Shown: in pieces, positions 9,011 through 20,137 of the stretch
Numbering within the stretch: position 1 is the stretch's first letter
Layout: each line of letters opens with the position of its first letter
Source: Cryomorphaceae bacterium BACL29 MAG-121220-bin8
GTDB lineage: Bacteria > Bacteroidota > Bacteroidia > Flavobacteriales > Flavobacteriaceae
DNA length: 64,000 bases
Assembly (NCBI GenBank): GCA_905181705.1
Contig: CAJIYP010000001.1
Location: forward strand, 62,001 to 126,000
Direction: 5' to 3'
Program-made: the position numbers and the translations under genes
The notes under the pieces: generated by a model
What the model was told of the DNA's origin: nothing
The model's database searches: none
What the model saw: the letters and a program-made list of their open reading frames with translations, nothing else

Positions 9011-10264
9011 TCACCACTTGCTAGTCCTCTGTGAGTCCAGTCTTATGTAAATAGATACAAGTAAAACAAAGCCAATGAGATTAGACCCCCCATAACTAAA
9101 AAAGGGAAGAGGAATTCCTATAGTGGGTACCAATCCTAACACCATACCTATATTAATAAAAAAGTGACTGAAAATGATAGTTGCAGTTGAATATGAGAAG
9201 ATTTTACTAAATAAATTCCTTTGCATTTCAGCACGTTTGGATATTCTTAGCATCAAAAATGCAAATAAGCAAATTACTAAAGTAGCTCCAAGAAATCCCC
9301 ATTCTTCACCAACAGCTGAAAATATATAATCTGTATGTTGAAATGGAACAAAATTCCCTCTTGTTTGAGTTCCATTTAAAAAACCTTCACCAAATAACCC
9401 ACCTGATTCAAAAGCAATTTTTGATTGATTGGTGTTGTATCCAATTCCTCTATTATCTTGCTGGATGCCCATTACTATATTAAATCTATCTCTGTGGTGT
9501 TGCTCAAAAATATTATTAAAAATAAAGTCTACTGAAAAGATAAATATTGAAAAAACAAACGAATAAATAATAATTTTTTTGATTGATTTTTTGTTTTTTA
9601 AAAAATAAAAAACTGTTAAAAAAGAAATAATCAAAACAAATAGAATAATGGATTCTTTTGAAAATAAAATAGTAACAAAAAATAATATTATAAACCCTAT
9701 GAAAAAATTCATATATATGGAGGGAAGTCCAATTTTATAAAAAACTAAAAAGAAACTTAGAAAAATTAAAGTACTTCCTGGGTCGGGTTGTAGTATTATT
9801 AATAATATTGGAATAAAAATAATTAAGAAGGAATAAAACTGAGTTTCAACTGTTCGAATATTTGCGTTTAGATCACTTAAAAACTTAGCTAGTGCCAGCG
9901 CGGTTATTGGTTTTGCAAGTTCACTTGGTTGAAATCCAAATCCAAATATTTGATACCATGCAGTTGCACCATTAATGTTTTTACCAAAAATAAATAAACC
10001 TAATAGTGATAACATAGATATTACATAAGCTATACTAGCGAATCTTTCAAAAAATTTAAATGGTAAAGATTGAATAAAGAAAAAAAGTAGAACAGAAATT
10101 AAAACAAAAATAATTTGTTTTCCAAATGGATTTTCTAATGAAAAAGGAGCAACAAGATTGTCTGCATGTACTGTAGAATAGATGTTCAAAAGTCCTAAAA
10201 AAATTAAAAAAACAACTCCCAAAATTGTAGGTAAGTCAATTTTTTTCAAATTAATTTCATTCAT
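9011..10264 (-). CDS. rodA: Rod shape-determining glycosyltransferase RodA
   Basis: SEDS-family peptidoglycan polymerase of the elongasome with about ten membrane helices. The C-terminal half has the RodA-type loop ESGGLFGEGFLNGTQTRG followed by PFQHTDYIFSAVGEEWGFLG, where FQHTD and the acidic residues are conserved in the family. The start overlaps mrdA by 8 bp, which ties it to its partner PBP2. It is the last gene of mreB-mreC-mreD-mrdA-rodA. Confidence 0.96.
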   Translation of the reverse strand: MNEINLKKIDLPTILGVVFLIFLGLLNIYSTVHADNLVAPFSLENPFGKQIIFVLISVLLFFFIQSLPFKFFERFASIAYVISMLSLLGLFIFGKNINGATAWYQIFGFGFQPSELAKPITALALAKFLSDLNANIRTVETQFYSFLIIFIPILLIILQPDPGSTLIFLSFFLVFYKIGLPSIYMNFFIGFIILFFVTILFSKESIILFVLIISFLTVFYFLKNKKSIKKIIIYSFVFSIFIFSVDFIFNNIFEQHHRDRFNIVMGIQQDNRGIGYNTNQSKIAFESGGLFGEGFLNGTQTRGNFVPFQHTDYIFSAVGEEWGFLGATLVICLFAFLMLRISKRAEMQRNLFSKIFSYSTATIIFSHFFINIGMVLGLVPTIGIPLPFFSYGGSNLIGFVLLVSIYIRLDSQRTSKW

Positions 10265-12119
10265 TGATTTTGAAATTAGTATTTAAATATGGTTTTTTAT
10301 ATTCTTCCATAAGGTTTCCGTTAATGATATAATTTTCTAAATACTTTCTTTTAATTTCTTTAGATAAATATTTTTCTATCATTAAACTAGCGATTGGAGC
10401 TGCCCATCTGGTTCCCCAATAGCCATTCTCAATAAATACAGCAATTGCAATTTTAGGGTTTTCTTTAGGAGCGAAACCAATAAAAATTGAATGATCTGTT
10501 AATTGAAGCCTTTTGTTGTTGATTTTAATAAAATTTTCTGCTGTTCCTGTTTTACCTGCCACTTGTATTCCCTTGATTTTGGCATTTTGTGCTGTTCCTT
10601 TTTCAACTACATCAAACATCCCTTTGATAATTTTCTCAAAATGTATGGAATCAATACTTGTGTATTTTTTTTCGTTAAACTTACTATCAATTGAATCATT
10701 TGATATGTTTTTAACAAAGTGAGGTGTTTTATACCAACCTCTGTTAGCAATAATTGCGGTAAGATTAGCCAATTGAATTGGAGTTGTTAAAATTTCTCCT
10801 TGACCAATTCCATTAGAAATAGTAGTAGCAGCTTTCCATCCACCATTTGGATACCACTGGTCATAATAATTTGACCCTGGAATTAGACCAGGTTGTCCTA
10901 TAGGATGATCATATCCTAAGTACGTTCCAAATCCAAAACTTTCTACATGTTTTTTCCAATTATTTATACCAATTTTAGAATCTGGATACTTTTCAATAGT
11001 TTGTTTGTAAATATTAGCAAAATATGTATTACAAGAATTGTATACTGCTTTATTTAAATTATTTTTTGTTCCAATTTCACAATGACATCTCATGAATCTT
11101 TTTCTCGAATAGAAATGACCTTCATTACAAGAAATAATTGTTTTTTCATTTATTACTTTTTCTTGTAAAGCAATTAAACCATTTACTAATTTAAAAGTTG
11201 ATCCAGGAGGGTATTGGCCTTGTAGCCCCCTGTCAAATAGTGGTTTACCAATACTGTCATTCTTGAGTTTTAAATAGTTTTTAGATCTACTTCTTCCAAT
11301 TAATAAATTTGGATCAAAGGATGGAGCGTTGACTAACGATAGTATTTCTCCACTAGAGGGTTCAATAGCAATAATACTTCCGAATTTATTTATCATTAGA
11401 GAATCTCCATAAGTTTGAAGATTTATATCTATCCCTAAATTAATATCTTTTGCTTGGACATATATTGAATCTAAAGTACCATTCTTATAAGAATCAATTA
11501 CTCTGTTAAATTTATCTTTTTGGTAGTATTTAACACCTTTAAGTCCCCTCAATTTATTTTCATAAGATTTTTCTAAGCCCTGTCTTCCGATAAGTTCACC
11601 AGACTCGTAATAGCTATTATCTTTTACTTCATAATCATTAACTTCACTTATGTATCCTAAAAGATTTGAAGCAGAATTTATTACATACTTTCTATTAGAT
11701 TTTCTAGTTATGGAGAATCCACTATATTTCCAGAGTTTTTCTTGAATTACAGCAAAATCTTTTTTTGAAATTTGCGATAAAAAAACTGATGGCTTAAGTT
11801 GTGAAAATTTTTTTGCTTTTTTTATTTTATCAATTAATTCACTTTTTTTTATTTTCAATATGTTACAAAACTCAACGGTATCTATTTGTTTTAAATATTT
11901 TGGAGTAATCATTAGGTCATAAAAAGATTCATTTCCGACTAAAAGATTATTATTTCTATCGAAAATATATCCTCTTTCAGGGTATTGGTACACTCTCTCT
12001 ATTGAATTTTTTTTTGAAAACTGAGTTTCATCCACGTTAATAACCTGCAACCAAAACAATCTAAAAATAAAGATTAAAGCAGAGAAAATTATTAATATGG
12101 GTAGTAGTTTATCTTTCAT
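10257..12119 (-). CDS. mrdA: Penicillin-binding protein 2
   Basis: Class B transpeptidase that cross-links lateral-wall peptidoglycan with RodA. One N-terminal membrane anchor (about residues 5-25) and a pedestal domain precede the transpeptidase domain. The active-site motifs are complete: SxxK at S307-K310 (PPGSTFK), SxN in YNSCNTYF, and KTG at 523-525 (AGKTGTAEN). Length (620 aa) is normal. It overlaps mreD upstream (11 bp) and rodA downstream (8 bp), so the cluster is translationally coupled. Confidence 0.97.
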   Translation of the reverse strand: MKDKLLPILIIFSALIFIFRLFWLQVINVDETQFSKKNSIERVYQYPERGYIFDRNNNLLVGNESFYDLMITPKYLKQIDTVEFCNILKIKKSELIDKIKKAKKFSQLKPSVFLSQISKKDFAVIQEKLWKYSGFSITRKSNRKYVINSASNLLGYISEVNDYEVKDNSYYESGELIGRQGLEKSYENKLRGLKGVKYYQKDKFNRVIDSYKNGTLDSIYVQAKDINLGIDINLQTYGDSLMINKFGSIIAIEPSSGEILSLVNAPSFDPNLLIGRSRSKNYLKLKNDSIGKPLFDRGLQGQYPPGSTFKLVNGLIALQEKVINEKTIISCNEGHFYSRKRFMRCHCEIGTKNNLNKAVYNSCNTYFANIYKQTIEKYPDSKIGINNWKKHVESFGFGTYLGYDHPIGQPGLIPGSNYYDQWYPNGGWKAATTISNGIGQGEILTTPIQLANLTAIIANRGWYKTPHFVKNISNDSIDSKFNEKKYTSIDSIHFEKIIKGMFDVVEKGTAQNAKIKGIQVAGKTGTAENFIKINNKRLQLTDHSIFIGFAPKENPKIAIAVFIENGYWGTRWAAPIASLMIEKYLSKEIKRKYLENYIINGNLMEEYKKPYLNTNFKINE

Positions 12120-12627
12120 TTTTAAAAAGATAGATGAAACTAAAACAAAAAATAAACGAAAGGAAAGAGCTGTAGATAGTTTTTTTAAAAACTATTAAAA
12201 TTTGATCAATCGAGAACGATTCGAGAGAAAAAATAATTAAGTGATGTAAAAAAATTATAATAAAAACATATAATATTTTTTGATAAATAGTTGATTCTAT
12301 TATATAATGTTTGATCATCTTTACACCATAAGGATCATAAAAATTTCCAAACACAAAATTCATTATAGATGGTTTTAAATAGGCAATTGTAATAAAAGCT
12401 GTAGCATTTAGACCTAATGAATTAGAAAAATAATCTAATGACAATCCAAAAAAGAAACTGATTATCAAGAATGATATTCTGCTTATTTTAACAGGAAAAA
12501 TTAATATAAATACCAAAGAAATATATGGGTCGTATACACCCAAAAAATCAAATTTATTAAAAACTAAGCCTTGGGCCAATATTAAGACAATAAACCTGAG
12601 GGCTATATTGATGTAAATTGTATTCAT
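12109..12627 (-). CDS. mreD: Rod shape-determining membrane protein MreD
   Basis: A 172-residue, very hydrophobic protein with five or six predicted membrane helices, the layout of MreD, which links MreC to the elongasome in the inner membrane. MreD sequences diverge widely, so the name rests largely on the position between mreC and mrdA. Its ATG shares one base with the mreC stop. Confidence 0.9.
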   Translation of the reverse strand: MNTIYINIALRFIVLILAQGLVFNKFDFLGVYDPYISLVFILIFPVKISRISFLIISFFFGLSLDYFSNSLGLNATAFITIAYLKPSIMNFVFGNFYDPYGVKMIKHYIIESTIYQKILYVFIIIFLHHLIIFSLESFSIDQILIVFKKTIYSSFLSFIFCFSFIYLFKNER

Positions 12628-13433
12628 TAATTTATTAAAGCCTTAAGATTATCTATTTCATTTTTGTGATTATTATTGATTATATATACATTTCTAGCGC
12701 TAGTCATGTCGTTTGTTAATTTAACCTCAATATCATAGTAATTTCCAGCCATTTTAGAATCAATTTTAGAAATAACTCCAATATTTAAATTTTCTGGAAA
12801 TATCGTTGACATTCCCCCTGTATTTACACTATCTCCTATTTTAATATTTGCGATTTTGGGCACATCATTTAAGTTTAAAATCCTTGGGTCATTCCCATCC
12901 CACTCTAGGGTTCCAAAATGAAAAGTTTTATTGATTTTAGCATTGATTTTAGAATTTGTATTTAATATTGACATAACTGAAGAGTAATTATCTGACACTT
13001 CCATGATAATTCCAATTATTCCAGTACTACTAGTAACTCCCATTTCTTTTTCAACACCATGCTTTAAGCCCTTGTCAATAATCAAATAGTTCTTAGTAAA
13101 AGAAAAATTATTAGTTATAATTTTCGCTGCTGAAAAAAAATATTTTGAATTATTTAAAAGGCTATCATTGGGAATTTCTTTTTTTGAAAAAACTATGTTA
13201 TTTAACCTTAAATTTTCTTTTACTAACTTTTTATTTTCATTTCTTAAATTTAAATAGTCTTCGATAGAAGAAGATTCTTTTAAAATGACTTTAGAAAAAT
13301 TATCAGAAAAATTATTAAGCTTTGATTTATGAAAATAATTAGAATCGATTAGAAGATACAGAGAAAGTAACAACAGAATTAAAAAAACTAAAACATCTTT
13401 ATGATTTAAGATGCTATCAATGATTCGTTGCAT
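12627..13433 (-). CDS. mreC: Rod shape-determining protein MreC
   Basis: A 268-residue single-pass protein with its bulk in the periplasm. A membrane helix at about residues 13-28 is followed by a coiled-coil stretch (about 45-80) and a beta-rich domain containing GVTSSTGIIGIIMEVSDNYS, typical of MreC. It links MreB filaments to PBP2. It sits 10 bp downstream of mreB. Confidence 0.95.
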   Translation of the reverse strand: MQRIIDSILNHKDVLVFLILLLLSLYLLIDSNYFHKSKLNNFSDNFSKVILKESSSIEDYLNLRNENKKLVKENLRLNNIVFSKKEIPNDSLLNNSKYFFSAAKIITNNFSFTKNYLIIDKGLKHGVEKEMGVTSSTGIIGIIMEVSDNYSSVMSILNTNSKINAKINKTFHFGTLEWDGNDPRILNLNDVPKIANIKIGDSVNTGGMSTIFPENLNIGVISKIDSKMAGNYYDIEVKLTNDMTSARNVYIINNNHKNEIDNLKALIN

Positions 13434-13443
13434 AATTAATTTA

Positions 13444-14472
13444 CTATTTCACTAATACACTTTTATATCTTTCAATATTTTTTAAGGTTATTCCAGTTCC
13501 TCTTACAACAGCTCTTAGGGGATCTTCAGCTATAAAAACTGGTAGGTCGGTTTTTTTTGAAAGTCTTTTATCCAGGCCTCTCAACATAGACCCTCCGCCA
13601 GCTAAATATATTCCAGTATTATATATATCTGCTGCTAGTTCAGGTGGTGTTTGAGATAACGTTTCCATTACTGAATCTTCTATTCTTATGATTGACTTAT
13701 CCAAAGCTTTTGCTATCTCTCTGTAAGAAATAATGGTTTCTTTAGGTTTTCCAGTTAACAAATCTCTTCCTTGAACTGAAATATCATCAGGTGGACTTTC
13801 TAATTCATCTGAAGCAGAACCAATATTAATTTTAATTTTTTCAGCAGTTCTTTCTCCAATATATAAATTATGTTGCGTTCTCATATAATATATTATGTCT
13901 CCGGTGAAAACGTCACCTGCTACTTTAACAGATTTATCACAGACTATTCCCGATAAAGCAATCACAGCAATTTCGGTAGTTCCTCCACCAATATCAACAA
14001 TCATATTTCCTTTAGGCTGCATTATATCTACACCTATTCCAATAGCCGCTGCCATTGGTTCATGAATTAAATAAACTTCCTTTCCGTTCACTCTCTCAGC
14101 AGATTCTCTCACAGCTCTCATTTCAACTTCAGTTATTCCGGAGGGAATACAAATTACCATTTTTAGTGCTGGAGTAAAAAATCTTTTATTTAAAGCAGGT
14201 ATACTTTTAATTAGTAAGCTTATCATTTGCTCGGAAGCATTAAAATCTGCAATTACTCCATCCTTTAAAGGTCTGATAGTTTTGATGTTTTCATGAGTTT
14301 TACCTTGCATTAAACTCGCTTCCTTTCCTACTGCAATTATTTTTTCACTTTTTTTGTCAATTGCAACAATTGAAGGACTATCAACCACTACTTTATCGTT
14401 GTGAATTATCAATGTGTTTGCAGTACCTAAGTCGATTGCTATAGATTCCGTCCAAAAATCAAAAAATGCCAT
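13444..14472 (-). CDS. mreB: Actin-like cell-shape protein MreB
   Basis: Bacterial actin that positions the wall elongation machinery. The nucleotide-binding motifs of the actin/HSP70 fold are clear: phosphate 1 (AIDLGTANT, residues 13-21), phosphate 2 (MIVDIGGGTTEIAVIAL) and the adenosine motif (GIYLAGGGSML). Its 342 residues fit the family. It opens the shape cluster, 30 bp after purH on the same strand. Confidence 0.98.
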   Translation of the reverse strand: MAFFDFWTESIAIDLGTANTLIIHNDKVVVDSPSIVAIDKKSEKIIAVGKEASLMQGKTHENIKTIRPLKDGVIADFNASEQMISLLIKSIPALNKRFFTPALKMVICIPSGITEVEMRAVRESAERVNGKEVYLIHEPMAAAIGIGVDIMQPKGNMIVDIGGGTTEIAVIALSGIVCDKSVKVAGDVFTGDIIYYMRTQHNLYIGERTAEKIKINIGSASDELESPPDDISVQGRDLLTGKPKETIISYREIAKALDKSIIRIEDSVMETLSQTPPELAADIYNTGIYLAGGGSMLRGLDKRLSKKTDLPVFIAEDPLRAVVRGTGITLKNIERYKSVLVK

Positions 14473-14502
14473 AATTAAAAAAGTGTATTACAAGTTAACA
14501 AA

Positions 14503-16020
14503 TTAATGTTTAAAATGACGAGTTCCAGTCATAACCATTGAAATATTATTTTCATTACAATAATTAATAGATAATTTATCTTTAATTGATCCCCCTGGTT
14601 GAATTACAGAAACAATTCCTTGTTTATGAGCTATTTCTACACAATCTGGGAACGGAAAAAAAGCATCACTAGCCATAACAGAGCCATCAAGTTTGAAATT
14701 AAAATTCTTAGACTTTTCTATAGCTTGCTTTAATGCATCCACTCTTGAGGTTTGACCTGTCCCAGAGCTAATTAATTGTTTATTTTTAGCAAGAACAATT
14801 GTATTGGATTTGGTGTGCTTACAAATTTTAGAAGCGAAAATTAAGTCTTCTATTTCTAATGAAGAAGGTTGTTTTTTAGTTGGTATAGAAAAATCAATAG
14901 ACGAATCTGTCTTATTGTCTTTTTCTTGAACCAATACTCCGTTTAAACATGTTCTTACAATATTTTCAGATAATTTATCATCTTTTAATAAGAGAATAAT
15001 TCTATTTTTTTTACTTTTTAATATTTCTAAAGCATCTTTTTCAAAAGATGGCGCAATTACCACTTCACAAAAGAGTTTGTTAATTTCTTCTGCAGAGCTA
15101 AAGTCAATAGTTTTATTTGAAATTAACACACCTCCAAAAGCAGAAACTGGATCCCCAGCAAGCGCATCCTTATAGGCTTCAAGTACAGATTTTCGAGTTG
15201 ATAATCCACAGGCATTATTATGTTTTAAAATGGCAAAAGTGGGTAAATCATTTTTGAATTCAGAGATTAAGTTTACAGCCGAATCTATATCTAAAAAATT
15301 ATTATAGGAAAGTTCTTTCCCGTGAATCTGATCAAATAGAGAATTAAAATCTCCAAAATAAGTTCCTTTTTGATGGGGGTTCTCACCATATCTTAAAGCT
15401 CTCCCATCTTGAAAACTACTTTTGTAAGTGTTAGTTTCCTTATTAAAATAATTAAATATTGCCGTGTCATAATGAGAAGAGATATTAAATGCTTTTGCAG
15501 CAAATTTTCTTCTAGTGTTTTCGCTAAACTCTCCAGAATTTTCACTTAGTATGTCTAGAAATTCACTGTAATCATCCTTAGATGAAATACAGATTACATC
15601 TTTAAAGTTTTTAGCAGCAGCTCTAATTAAAGATATACCACCAATATCTATTTTTTCAATAACATTAATCTCACTTTGACCAGATTCAACTGTTTTTTCA
15701 AAAGGATACAAATCAACTATTACTAAATCAATATTTGGAATTTTATATTCTTTTATTTCATTAATATCATTTTTATTATCTCGTCTATTTAAAATTCCAC
15801 CAAAAATTTTTGGATGAAGGGTTTTTACTCTCCCTCCAAGAATCGAAGGGTAATCAGTAATGTCTTCTATTTTTAGGACTGGGACTCCAATTCCTTTTAA
15901 ATATAATTCTGTACCCCCCGTTGAAAAAATTTCAATTCCTAATGAGTTTAGTTTTTTGGCAATAGGCTCTATCCCGTTTTTATCAAAAACAGAGATTAAA
16001 GCAGATTTAATTTTTAACAT
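14503..16020 (-). CDS. purH: Bifunctional AICAR transformylase / IMP cyclohydrolase
   Basis: Catalyses the last two steps of purine synthesis, AICAR to FAICAR (10-formyl-THF dependent) and then to IMP. The N-terminal MGS-like cyclohydrolase domain (residues 1-195) shows SALISVFDKNGIEPIAKKL and GGRVKTLHPKIFGGIL. The transformylase domain (about 200-505) shows LRYGENPHQKGTYF and the Lys-His pair in AILKHNNACGL. Length (505 aa) is normal. The gene precedes mreB by 30 bp. Confidence 0.98.
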   Translation of the reverse strand: MLKIKSALISVFDKNGIEPIAKKLNSLGIEIFSTGGTELYLKGIGVPVLKIEDITDYPSILGGRVKTLHPKIFGGILNRRDNKNDINEIKEYKIPNIDLVIVDLYPFEKTVESGQSEINVIEKIDIGGISLIRAAAKNFKDVICISSKDDYSEFLDILSENSGEFSENTRRKFAAKAFNISSHYDTAIFNYFNKETNTYKSSFQDGRALRYGENPHQKGTYFGDFNSLFDQIHGKELSYNNFLDIDSAVNLISEFKNDLPTFAILKHNNACGLSTRKSVLEAYKDALAGDPVSAFGGVLISNKTIDFSSAEEINKLFCEVVIAPSFEKDALEILKSKKNRIILLLKDDKLSENIVRTCLNGVLVQEKDNKTDSSIDFSIPTKKQPSSLEIEDLIFASKICKHTKSNTIVLAKNKQLISSGTGQTSRVDALKQAIEKSKNFNFKLDGSVMASDAFFPFPDCVEIAHKQGIVSVIQPGGSIKDKLSINYCNENNISMVMTGTRHFKH

Positions 16021-16085
16021 ATTGAGAGCTAATTAATGAAATATAAAAGTAGTTATTTTAATAAAAATAAAATAAAATAAAATTT

Positions 16086-16547
16086 TTATTTTATTTGGAA
16101 AAACTTATTAGAAATCATTTCGTTAATTTTTTCTAAAAATTTTAAATCCTTATTTGTGAATTGATTTAGGTTGTTAGAGTCTATATCAATTTGACCTATA
16201 TTTTCCTTTTTATTGAAAAGTGGAACAACTATTTCAGATTTAACATTGATATTACATGAAATGTAGTTGGATTCTTTTGATACGTCTTCAACTAAAATAG
16301 GGTCATTAGATAATGCTGATTGTCCGCAAATTCCTTTTCCAAATGGAATTTTAGTATGTTCAGTTGGAATGCCAGAAAAAGACCTTAGTTCTAATTCTTG
16401 TTTGCTCTTATTATGAAAATAATATCCAACCCAGTGATAGCCATCAATTTTTTCATTTAAATATGTACAAATACTATTCAAACAATTATTCAAATTATTT
16501 GTAATTCTGATTTCTTCTTCAATATGTTTGATAGCGTTTTTAAACAT
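16086..16547 (-). CDS. GAF-domain protein, free methionine-(R)-sulfoxide reductase-like
   Basis: A 153-residue single GAF domain of the fRMsr type, which reduces free methionine-R-sulfoxide in the cytoplasm. WVGYYF, GKGICGQSA and SEIVVPLF are conserved family segments. Two of the three active-site cysteines of the E. coli enzyme align (C74 in GICG and C98 in YISCN, same 24-residue spacing). The third, E. coli Cys84, corresponds to His64 here. The protein may therefore use a different resolving thiol or be only fRMsr-like. It precedes purH on the same strand. Confidence 0.75.
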   Translation of the reverse strand: MFKNAIKHIEEEIRITNNLNNCLNSICTYLNEKIDGYHWVGYYFHNKSKQELELRSFSGIPTEHTKIPFGKGICGQSALSNDPILVEDVSKESNYISCNINVKSEIVVPLFNKKENIGQIDIDSNNLNQFTNKDLKFLEKINEMISNKFFQIK

Positions 16548-16573
16548 AAAAAAAACTGCCCCTTAGGGCAGTT
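16548..16573 (-). terminator. Rho-independent terminator after groEL
   Basis: On the minus strand, AACTGCCC (16573-16566), a 4-nt loop and GGGCAGTT (16561-16554) form an 8-bp stem followed by a T-tract (16553-16547). It lies about 20 bp beyond the groEL stop and runs up to the ATG of the GAF gene. It should end the groES-groEL transcript and insulate the GAF gene. Confidence 0.88.
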
Positions 16574-16595
16574 AGATTTAATAATTAATAATGAT

Positions 16596-18245
<1,650 letters not shown>

Positions 18246-18524
18246 TTAAACAATTGCAAGAATATCGCTTTCTCGCATAATTAAATAATCGTTGCTTTCT
18301 AGTTTGAGTTCAGTACCAGAATATTTCCCGTACAAAACTGTATCACCGACTTTAACAGTAACAGGGTTTTCTTTTGTACCAGGGCCCACAGCTACAACGT
18401 TTCCTTTTTGAGGTTTTTCTTTAGCTGAATCTGGAATTATTATCCCAGAAGCTGTTTTGGTTTCTGCTTTTAAGGGCTGAACTAATATTCTGTCAGCCAA
18501 AGGTTTAATATTTAATTTACTCAT
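18246..18524 (-). CDS. groES: Co-chaperonin GroES
   Basis: A 92-residue lid of the GroEL chamber. [20 protein letters not shown] at the N-terminus, the mobile-loop region [14 protein letters not shown] and [14 protein letters not shown] are typical. It is the first gene of the groES-groEL operon. A candidate sigma-54-like promoter lies about 30-45 bp upstream. Confidence 0.98.
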   Translation of the reverse strand: MSKLNIKPLADRILVQPLKAETKTASGIIIPDSAKEKPQKGNVVAVGPGTKENPVTVKVGDTVLYGKYSGTELKLESNDYLIMRESDILAIV

Positions 18525-18552
18525 TGTTATGTTTTTTAATTTTAATTATAAA

Positions 18553-18568
18553 TACATCAATCATGCCA
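18553..18568 (-). promoter_or_regulatory. Candidate sigma-54-like promoter for groES-groEL
   Basis: Read on the minus strand from 18568, TGGCATGATTGATGT keeps the -24 GG and -12 G at the right 11-nt spacing. It mismatches the consensus TGGCACGNNNNTTGC at three positions. It would start transcription near 18543, some 20 nt before the groES ATG. No CIRCE element is visible. It resembles the candidate upstream of the Prc-type protease gene. Confidence 0.32.
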
Positions 18569-18639
18569 AAGGTTATAAACTGACAAATTGATAAGCACTT
18601 AGCTTGCACTAATGACACGCTGACACTAAACAAACTTTA

Positions 18640-18978
18640 TTATTCTTTTACCGGAATTTCTAATGGAATATCGTCAGGTAAAACTTCAGGTATAGTTGAT
18701 TCTATATCATTAGGATTTAAAAGTTTAGAATCTGTATTTTCAGTTCCTTTGTCAATTGTTAGATTAGACAATAAAATTAGAATTAAAAGTAAAGATGCTA
18801 AAACCCAAGTGCTTTTATCTAAAAAATCTGTTGTTTTTTTAACTCCTCCAATTTGTTGAGAATCACCTCCAAAACTAGAGGATAAGCCTCCTCCTTTTGG
18901 ATTTTGAACCATAATTACTAATATTAGTAAAAATGATACGCCTATTATTAATGCTAAAAATATTGAAAAACTGTTCAT
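18640..18978 (-). CDS. secG: Preprotein translocase subunit SecG
   Basis: A 112-residue inner-membrane component of SecYEG with two membrane helices (about residues 3-23 and 55-73). Between them is the conserved cytoplasmic loop VQNPKGGGLSSSFGG. The acidic C-terminal tail (DDIPLEIPVKE) is longer than in enteric SecG. It ends the run miaB-activator-lptE-TPR protein-secG. Confidence 0.95.
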   Translation of the reverse strand: MNSFSIFLALIIGVSFLLILVIMVQNPKGGGLSSSFGGDSQQIGGVKKTTDFLDKSTWVLASLLLILILLSNLTIDKGTENTDSKLLNPNDIESTIPEVLPDDIPLEIPVKE

Positions 18979-18980
18979 AA

Positions 18981-19613
18981 TTATTTTTTATTTTTTAAAT
19001 TATTTTTTATTGCATTTATCTGGTTTGCAAATAAACTGATTTTTTCTGGATATTTCAAACATAGAATTTCATAAGCTTTAATAGCATCCTTGAATTTATT
19101 TTGTTCAAAATAAAGTTTAGCTAATGTTTCAGTCATATATTCTTTTTTACTTAATTTAAATTCATTCGCTAAGTTATTGTTTGAAGTTTTAGATTTTAAA
19201 GAAATGATAGGCTTTGATTTTAAAAAATCTTGTATCAAAGTTTCATTTTTAGAATTTTTTTCTTTAAAAACTGGTTTGGTAACTTTTAACCATTCGATAA
19301 AAGAGTTTTTTGTTTTTTGCGATGAAAGTATGACATCGTTAGATTTATTATTTTTTCTTTTCACGACTATTTCATCCAATTCAATAATATCTCTTAAAAC
19401 TCCCCTGTCATTTGAGAATAAAGAACAATCTTTTAAGACTTTGTTAAATCTTATGCTATTGTGTTTTTTTAGACCTATTAACTCAAGTATTCTTCCTGCT
19501 TGAAAATATGGGTACTCTTTTATTATATCATTAAGAGCAAATGTATCTTCTAAACTTATTTGTTTGGGGTTAATTATTAGCTCCGATAATTTGTTTTTAC
19601 TAATTTCTACCAT
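18981..19613 (-). CDS. Hypothetical protein with a C-terminal TPR-like helix pair
   Basis: A 210-residue protein without signal peptide or membrane helix. The last 50 residues (TLAKLYFEQNKFKDAIKAYE, then KYPEK) form a TPR-like helix pair. The N-terminal half (ISLEDTFALNDIIKEYPYFQ, then AGRILELIGLKKH) is helical and not assigned. It sits between lptE (7-bp overlap) and secG (2-bp gap), an arrangement I recall from other Flavobacteriia, so a role tied to envelope biogenesis is possible but not shown. Confidence 0.72.
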   Translation of the reverse strand: MVEISKNKLSELIINPKQISLEDTFALNDIIKEYPYFQAGRILELIGLKKHNSIRFNKVLKDCSLFSNDRGVLRDIIELDEIVVKRKNNKSNDVILSSQKTKNSFIEWLKVTKPVFKEKNSKNETLIQDFLKSKPIISLKSKTSNNNLANEFKLSKKEYMTETLAKLYFEQNKFKDAIKAYEILCLKYPEKISLFANQINAIKNNLKNKK

Positions 19614-20137
19614 TTTGCTAATGAAGCATTAAAAATATCTTGTGTAATTCTTTCAAAGATTAAATCGTGAGCTTCAGATTTTATATTCAATAATTGTGTT
19701 TCTGCCGGATAGTCAAAATAAAATGAAAATCTCCTTTCAAAATCATCATCTTCTTTTTTTAAATTTATAAACCTGACATTAATTGAAATACTTAATCTGT
19801 TTTGTGATGCTGTTAAATCTGATGTAGCAGTCATTGGACTCACTCTATATTCTACTATTTCACCTTCGTAAACTAGATCTCCATCAATAGATACTAACTG
19901 TAGGTTGGTTTGATTTTGTAGAATATTTTGCAAAGCTAATGTGAAATCTCTATCTAATCCTGGCTCAAAAATAGACCCCATCGTATTTCCTGCGTCATTT
20001 TCAAAAAAATTTACTTGAAAAGTTTCTGTTCCCTCTGGAATTGATGCTCCTGTAAAAGAATAGCTTCCGCAGCTAATACAATTCAAAGCAATTAAAAAAT
20101 ATAATAAACTAATTTGTCTTTTATAATTCAAGATCAT
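19607..20137 (-). CDS. LptE-family lipopolysaccharide assembly lipoprotein
   Basis: Outer-membrane lipoprotein expected to plug the LptD barrel for LPS delivery. The ATG at 20137 is preferred over one at 20179 because it gives a compact lipoprotein signal (MILNYKRQISLLYFLIALNC...) with acceptor Cys23 before GSYSFTGASIP, the motif typical of Bacteroidota LptE. About 176 residues. The start lies inside the 3' end of the sigma-54 activator gene (17-bp overlap). No lptD is present in the window. Confidence 0.88.
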   Translation of the reverse strand: MILNYKRQISLLYFLIALNCISCGSYSFTGASIPEGTETFQVNFFENDAGNTMGSIFEPGLDRDFTLALQNILQNQTNLQLVSIDGDLVYEGEIVEYRVSPMTATSDLTASQNRLSISINVRFINLKKEDDDFERRFSFYFDYPAETQLLNIKSEAHDLIFERITQDIFNASLAKW

